This document shows, piece after piece, positions 1-9,049 of a DNA stretch of 64,000 nucleotides (its first letter is position 1; every line of letters begins with the position of its first letter). A program made the position numbers and the translations under genes. Under the pieces are notes generated by a model. That model saw only the letters and a program-made list of their open reading frames with translations. It ran no database searches and was not told the DNA's origin. The DNA is from Thauera sp. Its GTDB lineage: Bacteria; Pseudomonadota; Gammaproteobacteria; Burkholderiales; Rhodocyclaceae. The DNA lies in contig JACKMB010000004.1 of NCBI GenBank assembly GCA_024235615.1, forward strand, positions 310,001 through 374,000, in the 5' to 3' direction.

Positions 1-136
1 CGACAACCTCGAGCGGCTGGGCAATTCGCACTCCGCCGGTCGCCAGATCAAGCTCGAGAAGGCGGTCGACGGCCTGCCGGTCCCGCTCCATCCGGGCGCC
101 GAGAAGTTCTACCGCGAGAAGGGTCTGATCAAGTAA
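1..136 (+). CDS. C-terminal end of a TAXI-type TRAP transporter solute-binding protein (partial)
   Basis: Only the last 44 codons are in the window, read from base 2 to the TAA at 134-136. The tail includes GNSHSAGRQIKLEKAV and ends HPGAEKFYREKGLIK. A C-terminus with a conserved HPGA-x-x-Y/F-x-E stretch just before a fused TRAP permease is typical of TAXI-family periplasmic binding proteins, which capture organic acids and deliver them to the membrane subunit. The 76-bp gap to the permease start fits one operon. The assignment rests on this motif and on position; the N-terminal signal peptide is outside the window. Confidence 0.7.
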   Translation, partial: DNLERLGNSHSAGRQIKLEKAVDGLPVPLHPGAEKFYREKGLIK

Positions 137-212
137 GCCCTCGCTTCCGCCGCCCGGTTGCGCATCGCCGCGCCCGGGCGGGCCGTGCCCCGCTTCCCTC
201 TCCGGAACCGCC

Positions 213-2246
213 ATGAGCTCCTCCGTCGATTCGCCTGTCGCCGTGGCCGGCAAGGGCATGCTGCGCGTCGTCTTCTACAGCGCGATCCTGTTCTCGGTCT
301 TCCAGCTCGTCACCTCGGCGTTCAGCCCGCTGTCGAGCACGGTCGTACGCGCGCTGCACGTCGGCTTCCTGCTGCTGCTGACCTTCCTGCTCCATCCCTG
401 GCAGGGCGGGCAGGGGCGCACCCGCCTGGCGACCAAGGCGGTCGGCTTCGGCGCACTGCTGCTGTCGGGCTATCACTGGATCTATGAGGCCGACCTGGTG
501 CAGCGCGCAGGCGAGCTCACCCAGGCCGACATGGCGGTCGGCGTCATCACGCTGGTGCTGGTCTTCGAGGCCGCGCGCCGCATCATGGGGCTGGCGCTGC
601 CGCTGATCTGCCTCGGCTTCCTCGCCTACGCCCTGTTCGGCGAGTACCTGCCGGGCGACCTCGCCCACCGCGGCTACGGCCTCGATCAGGTGGTGGGCCA
701 GCTCGCCTTCGGCACCGAGGGCATCTACGGCACGCCGACCTATGTGTCCTCGTCCTACATCTTCCTGTTCATCCTGTTCGGCGCCTTCCTCGAGCAGGCG
801 GGCATGATCGACCTGTTCACCAACTTCGCGCTCGGCACCGTCGGCCACACCAAGGGCGGGCCGGCCAAGGTGTCGGTGGTGTCGTCCGGCCTGATGGGCA
901 CGATCAACGGCTCGGGCGTGGCCAACGTGGTCACCACCGGCCAGTTCACCATCCCGCTGATGAAGAAGTTCGGCTACAAGCCGGCCTTCGCCGGCGCGGT
1001 CGAGGCCACCAGCTCGATGGGCGGGCAGATCATGCCGCCGGTGATGGGCGCGGTGGCCTTCATCATGGCCGAGACCATCAACGTGCCCTACGTCGAGATC
1101 GCCAAGGCGGCGGCGATCCCGGCGATGCTGTACTTCTTCACCGTGTTCTGGATGGTGCACCTCGAGGCCGGCCGCGCCGGGCTGAAGGGCCTGCCCAAGG
1201 AGGAGTGCCCCGACCCCTGGGTGGCGATCCGCGCGCGCTGGTACCTGCTGCTGCCGCTCGCCGGCCTGGTGTACCTGCTCTTCGCCGGCTTCACGCCGAT
1301 GTTCGCCGGCATGGTGGGCCTGGCGCTGACCGTGGTGCTGCTGTTCGGCAGCAGCCTGGCACGCCATCTCAACGGGACCTCGCTGCGCCTGCTGTTCTGG
1401 ATCGTGCTCGGCCTGGCCTGCTCGGCCTTCGCCAAGGTCGGGATCATCTCGGTGGTCGCCGTGGTGGCGGTGCTCGCCGTGCTGCTGGCGCCGCGTGCCG
1501 ACGGCCGCGACACCCTGCGCCTGGCGGTCAGGGCCCTGGTGGACGGCGCGCTGCACGCGCTGCCGGTGGGCGTGGCGTGCGCGCTGGTGGGCGTGATCAT
1601 CGGCTCGCTGACGCTGACCGGTGGCGCCACCGCCTTCGCCGGCTACATCATCCAGATCGGCGACGACAGCCTGTTCGTCTCGCTGCTGCTCACCATGCTC
1701 ACCTGCCTGGTGCTCGGCATGGGCATCCCGACCATCCCGAACTACATCATCACCAGCTCGATCGCCGCGCCCGCGCTGCTCGAGCTCGGCGTGCCGCTGA
1801 TCGTCTCGCACATGTTCGTGTTCTATTTCGGGATCATGGCCGACCTCACCCCGCCGGTCGCGCTCGCCGCCTTCGCCGCGGCGCCGATCGCCAAGGAGAC
1901 CGGCCTCAAGATCGGCGTGCGCGCGGTACAGATCGCCATCGCCGGCTTCATCGTGCCCTACATGGCGGTGTATGCCCCCGAGCTCATGCTGCAGGGCGAC
2001 AAGGGCTTCGACGCCACCTTGTACGTGGTGTTCAAGGCCTTGCTCGCGGTCACGCTGTGGGGCACCGCGGTGGTCGGCTACTTCCGCTCGCCGATGAACC
2101 CGCTCGAGCGCGTGCTCGCCTTCGTCGCCGCGTCGATGCTGGTGGTCGCGCTGCCGATCACCGACGAGCTCGGCTTCGGCCTGGCGGCGGTGGTGATGGG
2201 CTGGCACATCTGGCGCTCGCGCGGCGCGCAGGCGCTCACCGTCTGA
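213..2246 (+). CDS. TRAP transporter fused 4TM/12TM permease
   Basis: A 677-residue integral membrane protein, the length usual for fused DctQ-DctM (TIGR02123-type) permeases that work with TAXI binding proteins in sodium-driven uptake of carboxylates. Many hydrophobic segments run through the protein. The transport-domain motifs are visible: GTINGSGVANV near residue 229, EATSSMGGQIMPPVMGA near 264, and GMGIPTIPNYI near 502. The ATG at 213 follows the upstream binding-protein gene by 76 bp. Its TGA overlaps the ATG of the next gene by one base, indicating translational coupling. The substrate cannot be told from sequence. Confidence 0.95.
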   Translation: MSSSVDSPVAVAGKGMLRVVFYSAILFSVFQLVTSAFSPLSSTVVRALHVGFLLLLTFLLHPWQGGQGRTRLATKAVGFGALLLSGYHWIYEADLVQRAGELTQADMAVGVITLVLVFEAARRIMGLALPLICLGFLAYALFGEYLPGDLAHRGYGLDQVVGQLAFGTEGIYGTPTYVSSSYIFLFILFGAFLEQAGMIDLFTNFALGTVGHTKGGPAKVSVVSSGLMGTINGSGVANVVTTGQFTIPLMKKFGYKPAFAGAVEATSSMGGQIMPPVMGAVAFIMAETINVPYVEIAKAAAIPAMLYFFTVFWMVHLEAGRAGLKGLPKEECPDPWVAIRARWYLLLPLAGLVYLLFAGFTPMFAGMVGLALTVVLLFGSSLARHLNGTSLRLLFWIVLGLACSAFAKVGIISVVAVVAVLAVLLAPRADGRDTLRLAVRALVDGALHALPVGVACALVGVIIGSLTLTGGATAFAGYIIQIGDDSLFVSLLLTMLTCLVLGMGIPTIPNYIITSSIAAPALLELGVPLIVSHMFVFYFGIMADLTPPVALAAFAAAPIAKETGLKIGVRAVQIAIAGFIVPYMAVYAPELMLQGDKGFDATLYVVFKALLAVTLWGTAVVGYFRSPMNPLERVLAFVAASMLVVALPITDELGFGLAAVVMGWHIWRSRGAQALTV

Positions 2247-2629
2247 TGGCGGTCTGCCTCGCCACCAGCCTCGCCAGCGCGGCGGTTGCCGCGAACGCCT
2301 TCACCCTGGCGTGGACGCACTCGATCGAGCGCGTGCGCTGGGAGGAGGCGTGGCGGGTGGAAGGCGAGGTGCTGGTGCTCGAGCGCGTGCGCGTGCGCGG
2401 CCACGGCGCCGGCATGGAGCCGGCGGCAGGCGCGGTGCTGCGCGATGGCGCCTGGGAGTGGCACCCGCACACCCGCCACGCCGTGCTGCGCCTCACGCGC
2501 TCGGCCTATACGGCCGACTACGAGTGGTGTGTGGACGGCGAGCCCTGCAAGCCCTTGTCCGCGCTCATCGCCTCCGATGGCGGCGTCACCGAGCTGCGCG
2601 CCTGCCCGATTGGCGACACCGCGCGCTGA
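2246..2629 (+). CDS. DUF1850 small exported protein of the TRAP operon
   Basis: A 127-residue protein starting at the ATG that overlaps the permease stop (TGATG). Residues 1-20 are hydrophobic and alanine-rich (MAVCLATSLASAAVAANAF), consistent with a signal peptide. The body carries the pattern of DUF1850 proteins: FTLAWTHSIERVRWEEAW, then HTRHAVLRLTRS, with two cysteines near residue 95 (WCVDGEPCK). DUF1850 genes are commonly found directly after TAXI-TRAP permeases, and the role is unknown; an accessory periplasmic part of the transporter is inferred. Confidence 0.8.
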   Translation: MAVCLATSLASAAVAANAFTLAWTHSIERVRWEEAWRVEGEVLVLERVRVRGHGAGMEPAAGAVLRDGAWEWHPHTRHAVLRLTRSAYTADYEWCVDGEPCKPLSALIASDGGVTELRACPIGDTAR

Positions 2630-2648
2630 GCCGCCCCCGCGGCGCTCC

Positions 2649-3197
2649 TCAGGCGATGCCCGCGGCGCCCAGCAGCGCGCCGACCAGGATCATCCAGATC
2701 GGTGCCAGCTTCGTCCGCAGCGTCACCACCGCGGTCAGCGCGATCAGCACCAGCGCGCCGTTGCGGTGCGCCGGGTCGCCGAGGAAGGGCAGGGCGAGCA
2801 GCCAGCCGGTGGCAAACACCAGGCCCACGGTGACGGGCGCGAGCCCGGCGGTGAACGCGCGCACCAGCGGCGTGTCGCGCCGGCTCGAGCCCCAGCGGCT
2901 CACCCCCAGCGAGAGCAGCGTCGACGGCAGCAGGATGCCCACCAGCGCCGCCGCGGCGCCGGGCAGGCCGGCGGCCTGGAAGCCGAGCACCGGCACGAAC
3001 AGCACGTTGGGCCCGGGCGCCGCCTGGGCGAGCGCGATCGCGGTGGTGAAGTCGGCCTCGCCGATCCAGCCGCGCTCGACCACGAAGTAGCGCTGCATCT
3101 CGGGCGCGGTCGACATCGCGCCGCCGATCGACAGCAGCGACAGGGTCAGGAAGTGCAGGAAGAGCGCGAGCAGGTCGCCCGCCGGCAGCGTGTTCAT
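2649..3197 (-). CDS. chrA: Short-chain chromate transporter, second subunit
   Basis: 182 residues with the CHR-domain pattern LSIGGAMSTAPEMQRYFVVE, a LAQAAPGPNVLFVPVLG motif near residue 57 and about six hydrophobic segments. It is the size of a single CHR domain; short CHR proteins work as pairs with opposite topology and export chromate. The ATG overlaps the stop of the preceding pair member by four bases (ATGA), so the two are translated together. Substrate could be another oxyanion. Confidence 0.9.
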   Translation of the reverse strand: MNTLPAGDLLALFLHFLTLSLLSIGGAMSTAPEMQRYFVVERGWIGEADFTTAIALAQAAPGPNVLFVPVLGFQAAGLPGAAAALVGILLPSTLLSLGVSRWGSSRRDTPLVRAFTAGLAPVTVGLVFATGWLLALPFLGDPAHRNGALVLIALTAVVTLRTKLAPIWMILVGALLGAAGIA

Positions 3198-3820
3198 CGT
3201 CCCTCCCCATGCGCGGCGCGCGCGTCGAGCACCGCCACCCGCCAGCGCGCTAGGCCCCAGCCGAGCAGGCCGAGGCCGATCACGATCCACGCCAGCGGCA
3301 GGCGGAACACCGCGATCGCCACCAGCGCGGCGAGGCCGAGCAAGGCGCACAGCCAGGGGCCGAGCAGGTTGCCGCGCAGGGTGCCGAGCATCTTCACCGC
3401 CATCGCCAGGATCAGCCCCGCCGCCACCGCGCCCATGCCGCGCAGCGCGCCGGCGACCGCGGGGAACTCCGCCAGGCGCTCGTAGCTCGCGGCGAGCGCG
3501 ATCACGATCAGGAAGGGCGCGAGCAGCATGCCGGTGATGGCGGCGAGCGCGCCACGCCAGCCGAAGTAGCGGTCGCCGATCATCAGCGACAGGTTGACCA
3601 CATTGGGTCCGGGCAGCATCTGTGCGATCGAATACAGCTCGATGAACTCGGCGCGGCTCAGCCAGCCGCGGCGGTCGACCAGCTCGCGCTGCGCGACCGC
3701 GAGCACGCCGCCGAAGCCCTGCAGCGCGAGCAGGCTGAAGGCGATGAAGAGCGCGAAGGGCGAGCCGGGGCGGGAGAGTGTGCCGGCGTCGGCTGCCGCG
3801 CCGTGGGGCGATGGGTTCAT
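3194..3820 (-). CDS. chrA: Short-chain chromate transporter, first subunit
   Basis: 208 residues, one CHR domain: FSLLALQGFGGVLAVAQRELV, then AQMLPGPNVVNLSLMIGDRYFGWRGA in the first half, followed by hydrophobic helices. It forms a split heteromeric transporter with the gene that overlaps its 3' end. Its own start codon overlaps the stop of the upstream LigT-like gene (ATGA), giving a three-gene coupled reverse operon. The ATG at 3820 is preceded by GGAGGTCT on the coding strand. Confidence 0.9.
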   Translation of the reverse strand: MNPSPHGAAADAGTLSRPGSPFALFIAFSLLALQGFGGVLAVAQRELVDRRGWLSRAEFIELYSIAQMLPGPNVVNLSLMIGDRYFGWRGALAAITGMLLAPFLIVIALAASYERLAEFPAVAGALRGMGAVAAGLILAMAVKMLGTLRGNLLGPWLCALLGLAALVAIAVFRLPLAWIVIGLGLLGWGLARWRVAVLDARAAHGEGR

Positions 3821-4578
3821 GAGACCTCCGGGTGGCGGGCCGCTGCCGGCACGGCACTGCGGCTTGCGCGATCCAGCGTGCCGGCGGCGAAGAGCGCGGC
3901 CGATGACGAAGCGTCCCGCCAGTGCAGGCGGTGCGCCGCGAGGTCCCACTCGGCCAGGGTGGACAGGGCGCCGCCGATCTCGGCGGCAGCGTAGCGCATC
4001 AGGCAGATGCGCTCGACCGTGAAGTGCAGCGGCGGCGCGGCGCAGGCGGCGAAGCGGGGCGCGACCGCGGCGGTGGGCAGGGCGTCGGCGTACAGGCCCA
4101 CGGTCACGTGCGGCACGTACGCGCCCTGCGGGTGCGGTGCGTCCGCGTGCAGGCAGGCACGCAGCGCCGCGAGCGCAGCGAGGGCGCCGCCCACATGCAG
4201 GAAGGGCGCCGACGAGAAGCTCTCCAGGCCGCCGATGGCGAGCGTGAAGGGCGCGACCCGCGCCGCTTCCAGCGCCGCGACGCGGGCCTGCAGCCAGGCG
4301 AGGTCGAACTCGTCCACGGCCGGCTCCGCGCCGCGCGCCGGAAAGCCGCACAGCGCCAGCGTGATGTGCGGCTGGCGGCGGTAGCCGTCGAGGAGCAGCC
4401 CGTCGAGCGCGCGCTGCGCGGCGACGACGCGCGCACGTACGGCCGCCAGGTCCGTATCGATCGCCCACAGCAGGTAGTGCGGCCGGCCGCGATGCCACTC
4501 CGGGAAGTCGCGGCGTTCGTTGCGCAGGGTCAGCGGCTCGGCGAGAAAGCGTCGGCGCAGCGTGGCGGGATCGGTCAT
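3817..4578 (-). CDS. 2'-5' RNA ligase (LigT/ThpR) superfamily protein
   Basis: 253 residues. The two HxT/S-type motifs of the 2H phosphoesterase fold are both present: PHITLALCGF near residue 70 and PHVTVGLYAD near 158. Family members cleave 2',3'-cyclic or 2',5' phosphodiester bonds in RNA or nucleotides. The protein is longer than a typical 180-residue ThpR, with extra N-terminal (FLAEPLTLRNERRDFPEW) and C-terminal stretches. It leads the coupled operon with the chromate-transporter pair, an odd pairing that does not itself suggest a shared pathway. Confidence 0.8.
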   Translation of the reverse strand: MTDPATLRRRFLAEPLTLRNERRDFPEWHRGRPHYLLWAIDTDLAAVRARVVAAQRALDGLLLDGYRRQPHITLALCGFPARGAEPAVDEFDLAWLQARVAALEAARVAPFTLAIGGLESFSSAPFLHVGGALAALAALRACLHADAPHPQGAYVPHVTVGLYADALPTAAVAPRFAACAAPPLHFTVERICLMRYAAAEIGGALSTLAEWDLAAHRLHWRDASSSAALFAAGTLDRASRSAVPAAARHPEVS

Positions 4579-4654
4579 GCGGGAGCGCGGGGTGAGGTCC
4601 GCAGCGATGCCGGACGGACGGTGGCGGGATGGAATCGGCGGCTAGAATGGAAGC

Positions 4655-5575
4655 GTGATTGTCCCGGAAAAGACGCCCGCCCGCATGCACTACACCGTCC
4701 GCAAGCCCTCCTCCACCGAACGCGTTTCCGTCCGCGGCCTCGAATACAACGTGCGGCGCTGGGGTCCGGCCGATGCGCCGAAGGTCTTCCTGCTGCACGG
4801 CTGGATGGATACCTCCGCCACCTTCCAGTTCGTCGTCGATGCGCTGCGCCACGACTGGCAGCTGATCGCCCCCGACTGGCGCGGCTACGGCGAGACCACC
4901 TGGCTGCATCGGCCCTACTGGTTCCCCGACTACTACGCCGACCTCGAGGCCCTGCTCGCGCACTACGCGCCCGAGGGCCCGGTGCGCCTGGTCGGTCACA
5001 GCATGGGCGCCAACATCGCCGGCATCTACGCCGGCCTGCGCCCGCAGCGCGTGGCGCGGCTGGCGATGCTCGACTTCATCGGGCTCAAGGTACCCGCCGA
5101 CGTCGACGCGCCGCAGCAGCTCGGGCGCTGGCTCGACGCCCAGCTCGTACCGCCGCCGGCGCGCGCCTACGCCGACCGGGCCGCGCTCGCCGCGCGGCTG
5201 CGCGTCGCCAATCCACGCCTCACCCCGGCGCGTGCGGAGTTCCTCTGCCGCCACCTCGGTCGCGTGCGTAGCGACGGCCAGGTCGAGATCGCCGGCGATC
5301 CCTGGCACAAAATCCCCTCGCCCGCGGTCTACCGCATCCAGGACGCGATGGCGTGCTGGCGGCTCGTGCGCGCCCCGGTGCTGATGCTGGTCTCCGCCGA
5401 GGGCTATGTGCACGACCGCTTCGCCGACGAGCCGGAGGAACTGCAGCGCCGCATCGGCTGCTTTGCGAACGCCCGCGTCGTCACCGTGCCCGATTGCGGC
5501 CACAACCTGCAGCACGACCAGCCCGAGGTGGTGGCGGCCGCGCTGGAAGATTTCCTCGACCGGGAGACCCCATGA
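4655..5575 (+). CDS. Alpha/beta hydrolase
   Basis: Up to 306 residues. The fold markers are clear: VFLLHGWMDTSATFQ for the oxyanion-hole strand, the nucleophile elbow LVGHSMGANIAG, and a late histidine in VPDCGHNLQHDQPEVV. The longest frame begins at GTG 4655; the ATG at 4685 (MHYTVRKPSS) is the likelier start because family homology would begin near there, but the sequence does not settle it. The TGA overlaps the start of the FIST gene (ATGA). The substrate is unknown. Confidence 0.9.
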   Translation: MIVPEKTPARMHYTVRKPSSTERVSVRGLEYNVRRWGPADAPKVFLLHGWMDTSATFQFVVDALRHDWQLIAPDWRGYGETTWLHRPYWFPDYYADLEALLAHYAPEGPVRLVGHSMGANIAGIYAGLRPQRVARLAMLDFIGLKVPADVDAPQQLGRWLDAQLVPPPARAYADRAALAARLRVANPRLTPARAEFLCRHLGRVRSDGQVEIAGDPWHKIPSPAVYRIQDAMACWRLVRAPVLMLVSAEGYVHDRFADEPEELQRRIGCFANARVVTVPDCGHNLQHDQPEVVAAALEDFLDRETP

Positions 5576-6768
5576 ACCCGACCCGCTTCGCCGCCGGACA
5601 CGCCGCCCACGCCGACTGGCACGTGGCGCTCGCGCGCGCGCTCGATGCCCTGCTGCTCGAACTGCGTGCCGCGGGAGGCCACGACCACACGGGGCGGGAC
5701 GGGCTGCCCGAATACACCCTCGGCTTCTGCTACCTGAGCGACCGCTTCGCAGCCGACGCCGACGAGATCGTCGCCGAGCTGCAGCGCCGCCTGCCCGGCG
5801 TGCACTGGGTGGGCACCGTGGGCATCGGGGTGGCCGCGACCGGCGCCGAACACTTCGACGAGCCGGCGCTCGTGCTCATGCTCGCGCCCCTGCCGCGGCG
5901 CGCCTTCCGCGTGTTCTCGGGGGTGCAGCCGCTGCGCGCCGACGCCGAGGACTTCCACCCCCATACGGCGCTGGTGCATGCCGATGGGCGCACGCCCGAC
6001 CTGCAGGAACTGCTGCCCGAGCTCGCCGAGCGCACCGCGAGCGGCTACCTCTTCGGCGGACTGACCGCCTCGCGCGGGCGCAGCGTGCAGATCGCCGACG
6101 GGGTCTTCGACGGCGGCGGCCTGTCGGGGGTGGCGTTCTCCGCCGAGGTCGGCGTGATCTCGCGCGTCACCCAGGGCTGCCAGCCGATCGGGCCGCGGCG
6201 GCTGGTGAGCCGCGCCCGGGACAACTTCGTCATCACCCTGGACGGCCGCGGTGCGCTCGACTGCGTGATGGAGGACCTCGGCCTGCCGCCCGACATGGCG
6301 CTGGAGCCGGTCGCCGAGGCCTTGTCGAACACCCTGGTCGGGCTGCATCCGGGCGAAGATGCGGAGATCGTCGCCCCCGCCGCCTTCGGCGCCGACATGC
6401 TGGTGCGCAACATCATCGGCCTCGACCCGCGCGCAGGGGTGGTGGCGATCGGCGACGAGGTCGAGCAGGGTGGGTGGCTGATCTTCTGCCGGCGCGACCC
6501 GGCTGCGGCGCTCGCCGACCTGCGCCGCATCGCGCGCGAGATCCGCGACGAGCTGGTGGACAGCGATCGTGTCGCGCTCGGGGCGGTGTATGTAAGCTGC
6601 TCGGGCCGCGGCGGCCCGCACTTCGGGCGCCCGGCGGCCGAGCTCGAGCTGATCCGCGACGTGCTCGGCGACGTGCCGCTGGCGGGCTTCTTCGCCGGCG
6701 GCGAGATCGCCCACAGCCGGCTGTACGGCTACACCGGCGTGCTCACGGTGTTCGCCGCGGCGCGCTAG
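5572..6768 (+). CDS. FIST N- and C-domain sensory protein
   Basis: 398 residues with a FIST N-terminal domain (about residues 40-240, containing VGTVGIGVAATG and SGYLFGGLTASRG) and a FIST C-terminal domain ending FFAGGEIAHSRLYGYTGVLTVFA. FIST proteins are proposed small-ligand, possibly amino-acid, sensors and are often fused to or placed near signalling proteins. Here it stands alone, translationally coupled to the hydrolase in front by an ATGA overlap. No signalling output domain is present. Confidence 0.85.
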   Translation: MNPTRFAAGHAAHADWHVALARALDALLLELRAAGGHDHTGRDGLPEYTLGFCYLSDRFAADADEIVAELQRRLPGVHWVGTVGIGVAATGAEHFDEPALVLMLAPLPRRAFRVFSGVQPLRADAEDFHPHTALVHADGRTPDLQELLPELAERTASGYLFGGLTASRGRSVQIADGVFDGGGLSGVAFSAEVGVISRVTQGCQPIGPRRLVSRARDNFVITLDGRGALDCVMEDLGLPPDMALEPVAEALSNTLVGLHPGEDAEIVAPAAFGADMLVRNIIGLDPRAGVVAIGDEVEQGGWLIFCRRDPAAALADLRRIAREIRDELVDSDRVALGAVYVSCSGRGGPHFGRPAAELELIRDVLGDVPLAGFFAGGEIAHSRLYGYTGVLTVFAAAR

Positions 6769-6798
6769 CAGGCGCGGGTCGCGATCGCGGATGCCGCG

Positions 6799-6981
6799 TT
6801 CGCGCCTGCCGGCGCTCCTGCATGAAACACCGTGCCTCGCCCTCCTGTAGGAGCGGCGGCAGCCGCGAAGACGGCACTCGGAAGTCGCGCCGGCGCCGCG
6901 GCACCGCCACCTTCGCGCCTGCCGGCGCTCCTACAGGGCCACCGAGCGGCGGAGCGTGCAGGAGCGGCGGCAGCCGCGAAC
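6799..6981. repeat. REP hairpin cluster A (4 elements)
   Basis: The gap between the FIST gene and the convergent ABC1 gene holds four REP elements at about 6799, 6847, 6913 and 6959. They alternate between type Y (stem GCGCC/GGCGC, loop TGCC) and the opposite-strand type Z (stem GCGGC/GCCGC, loop GGCA). Some have GCAGG in place of GTAGG. The 243-bp gap contains nothing else recognised. Confidence 0.9.
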
Positions 6982-7011
6982 CCTTGCTGCCGCCAGGCTT
7001 TCTGCGCGTAC

Positions 7012-8376
7012 TTACTCCAGCCACGGCGCCGCCAGCGCGGCCACGTCCACGCGTGCGCGCAGCCGTGCCGCGAGCAGGTACAGGCCGCCGAGCTTGCGGT
7101 GGAGGAAGAGCGCGTCGGCCGGCGGGGTGTGCCAGAAATCGCGCTCCATGCTCAGCTTGAGCCCGGCGTCGCGCAGGCGCAGCGGCAGGTCGCTGGTGCC
7201 GAAGTCGTAGGCGCCGGGGTGGCGCAGCGGCTCGCAGGCGGTGGCGAAGAGGTCGATGACCGCGTCGCGCTGGGCAGCGTGGATGTGCTCCTGGAAATAG
7301 CCGATCGCCTGCGCCGCCTCGCCCATCGCGGCGCGGTCGCCGCGCACCGTGCCCGCCATCAGGCGGCGGTAGGCCTCGACCACCGGCTCGGCGTAGGGCC
7401 GGGTGGCGCCGAAGTCGAGCAGCGCGAGGCGGCCGCTGGCGGCGTCGAAGCGGTAGTTGGCGAAGTTGGGGTCGGTCTGGATCAGGCGGAACTCGAACAG
7501 CTCGCGGAACAGCAGCCCGATCAACAGGCTCGCCACGCGGTCGCGCAGCACCTGGTCGGCCGCCTGCGGCTCTGCGAGCGACTCCACCGCGACGCCCTCG
7601 ACCCAGCTCATCGCCAGGATGTCGCTGCGCGTGAGCGCATCCACCGCGCGCGGCAGGACGAAATCCTGCGCGTCGCCGAGCAGGCCGCCGAAGCGGTGCA
7701 GGTTCTCGGCCTCGCGGCGGTAGTCGGCTTCCTCGTGGAGCTGGCGCTTGGCCTCGGCGAGCAGCGGCGCGAGGTCGAGCGATTTCGGCAGCAGGCCGGA
7801 GACGCGCAGCAGCGTGGCGACGTTGTCCACGTCGCTGTCGATGCTGCGCCGCACGCCGGGATACTGCAGCTTGATCGCCAGCTCCTGGCCGTCGCGGGTG
7901 CGCGCGCGATGCACCTGGCCGATCGAGGCCGCCGCGCACGGGGTGAAGGAGAAGCGCTCGAAGCCCTGCTCCCAGCCCTTGCCCCAGTGCGTCTCCAGCA
8001 CCTGCACCACCTGGCTCATCGGCATGGTGCGCGCGTCCTCGCGCAGGCGGGCGAGGATGTCGGCGAGCTCGGGCGGCAAGAGGCTGCCGGCGTCCATCGA
8101 CATCAGCTGGCCCACCTTCATCGCCGCGCCGCGCAGCTGCGCGAGCTGCTCGGCGACGCGGCGGGCGTTGGCCGGGGTGAGCACCAGTTCGCTCACCTTG
8201 GGGCGCTTGCCGGCGGCGAGCTGGCGCGCGCCCTCGGCGAGCATGCCGCCCGCCACGCCGGTGGCCAGGCTGCCCAGGCGGGCGAGACGGGACAGGCGTC
8301 CGCCGGGCACCGCGGCGCTGCGTGCGGCATCCGCGACGGGGTGCTTGGGGTCGATGGCGCTGGCTGCGGTGTTCAT
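7012..8376 (-). CDS. ABC1/AarF/UbiB-family protein kinase-like protein
   Basis: 454 residues from ATG 8376. The ABC1 signatures are intact: KxGQ motif in AMKVGQLMSMD near residue 85, AASIGQVHRA near 148, a lysine in ELAIKLQYPG, QTDPNFANYRFD near 302 and LLDFGAT near 317. Family members are atypical kinases/ATPases linked to ubiquinone synthesis or lipid metabolism. The gene sits next to DUF3429 and the light-response cluster, a common neighbourhood for soluble ABC1 proteins of this size; it lacks the C-terminal membrane helices of UbiB, so a quinone role is not assumed. Confidence 0.9.
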   Translation of the reverse strand: MNTAASAIDPKHPVADAARSAAVPGGRLSRLARLGSLATGVAGGMLAEGARQLAAGKRPKVSELVLTPANARRVAEQLAQLRGAAMKVGQLMSMDAGSLLPPELADILARLREDARTMPMSQVVQVLETHWGKGWEQGFERFSFTPCAAASIGQVHRARTRDGQELAIKLQYPGVRRSIDSDVDNVATLLRVSGLLPKSLDLAPLLAEAKRQLHEEADYRREAENLHRFGGLLGDAQDFVLPRAVDALTRSDILAMSWVEGVAVESLAEPQAADQVLRDRVASLLIGLLFRELFEFRLIQTDPNFANYRFDAASGRLALLDFGATRPYAEPVVEAYRRLMAGTVRGDRAAMGEAAQAIGYFQEHIHAAQRDAVIDLFATACEPLRHPGAYDFGTSDLPLRLRDAGLKLSMERDFWHTPPADALFLHRKLGGLYLLAARLRARVDVAALAAPWLE

Positions 8377-8429
8377 GGCGTGTTCCTCGGTGGGCGTGCG
8401 GGGCGGGCTCGGTTGCGCGTGCGTGGTCT

Positions 8430-8891
8430 TCAGTACGGCCACTGCACGAAGGTGCCGGCGATCAGGGCGATGCAGGCGACGGTGGTGAGGCGCAGGCGCA
8501 GCGGCAGGTACCACCCGGGCAGGCCGGCCTCACGCGCGAACCTGCGGTCCTGCACGTAGTGCAACACGAAGCCGAGTACCAGCAGCACCGCGGCGTCGGA
8601 GGGCACCAGCAGCAGCGCCGGCCAGGCGATCAGCGAGGGCACCACGCTCCACAGCAGGGTGCGCACCCGCCGGCGCTCGTCCAGCCCGGGCAGCGCCATG
8701 GCGAAGCCCCAATGCAGCGCGCACACGAAGCTGAGGATCACCGCGCCGTAGGCGAACAGCGCGTCGCTCCAGGTGATGCCGTGGTGGGCGTCGAGCAGGC
8801 TGGCGGGGGCGAGCACCACGAAGGGGATCAGGCCGGCGTAGCCGAGCCGGTTGGCGGTGCGGCGGACGGAGTCGGGAAGCGGGACGTTCAT
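8430..8891 (-). CDS. DUF3429 membrane protein
   Basis: 153 residues from ATG 8891 (MNVPLPDSVRRTANRLGYAG). Four or five hydrophobic segments and the family features LGYAGLIPFVVLAP, YGAVILSFVCALHWGFAM and FVLHYVQDRRFA are visible. DUF3429 genes recur beside photolyases in proteobacteria and have been associated with light-responsive regulons; the molecular role is unknown. It diverges from the renalase-like gene across a 227-bp region that carries a striking palindrome. Confidence 0.85.
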   Translation of the reverse strand: MNVPLPDSVRRTANRLGYAGLIPFVVLAPASLLDAHHGITWSDALFAYGAVILSFVCALHWGFAMALPGLDERRRVRTLLWSVVPSLIAWPALLLVPSDAAVLLVLGFVLHYVQDRRFAREAGLPGWYLPLRLRLTTVACIALIAGTFVQWPY

Positions 8892-9049
8892 GGTCGCGGC
8901 TCGCGGGAAGAGGAATCGGGTGGGTGCAGTGGATGGCGGACCGAGGGGCACTCGGCGAGGCCGAGCGTCGGGCGGGCGGAGCCGCCCGGTGCTGCCAGCC
9001 GAACGTGGCCCGGCATTGCCCCGTCTGCTTCATCTTATGAAGCCGATCC

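Noticed and set aside
129-2207. 692-codon frame on the minus strand over the TRAP permease
   Set aside because: It is antisense to a protein with clear family motifs. In DNA of such high GC content the third-position bias creates long open shadows; its His/Arg/Gln-rich translation has no family pattern.
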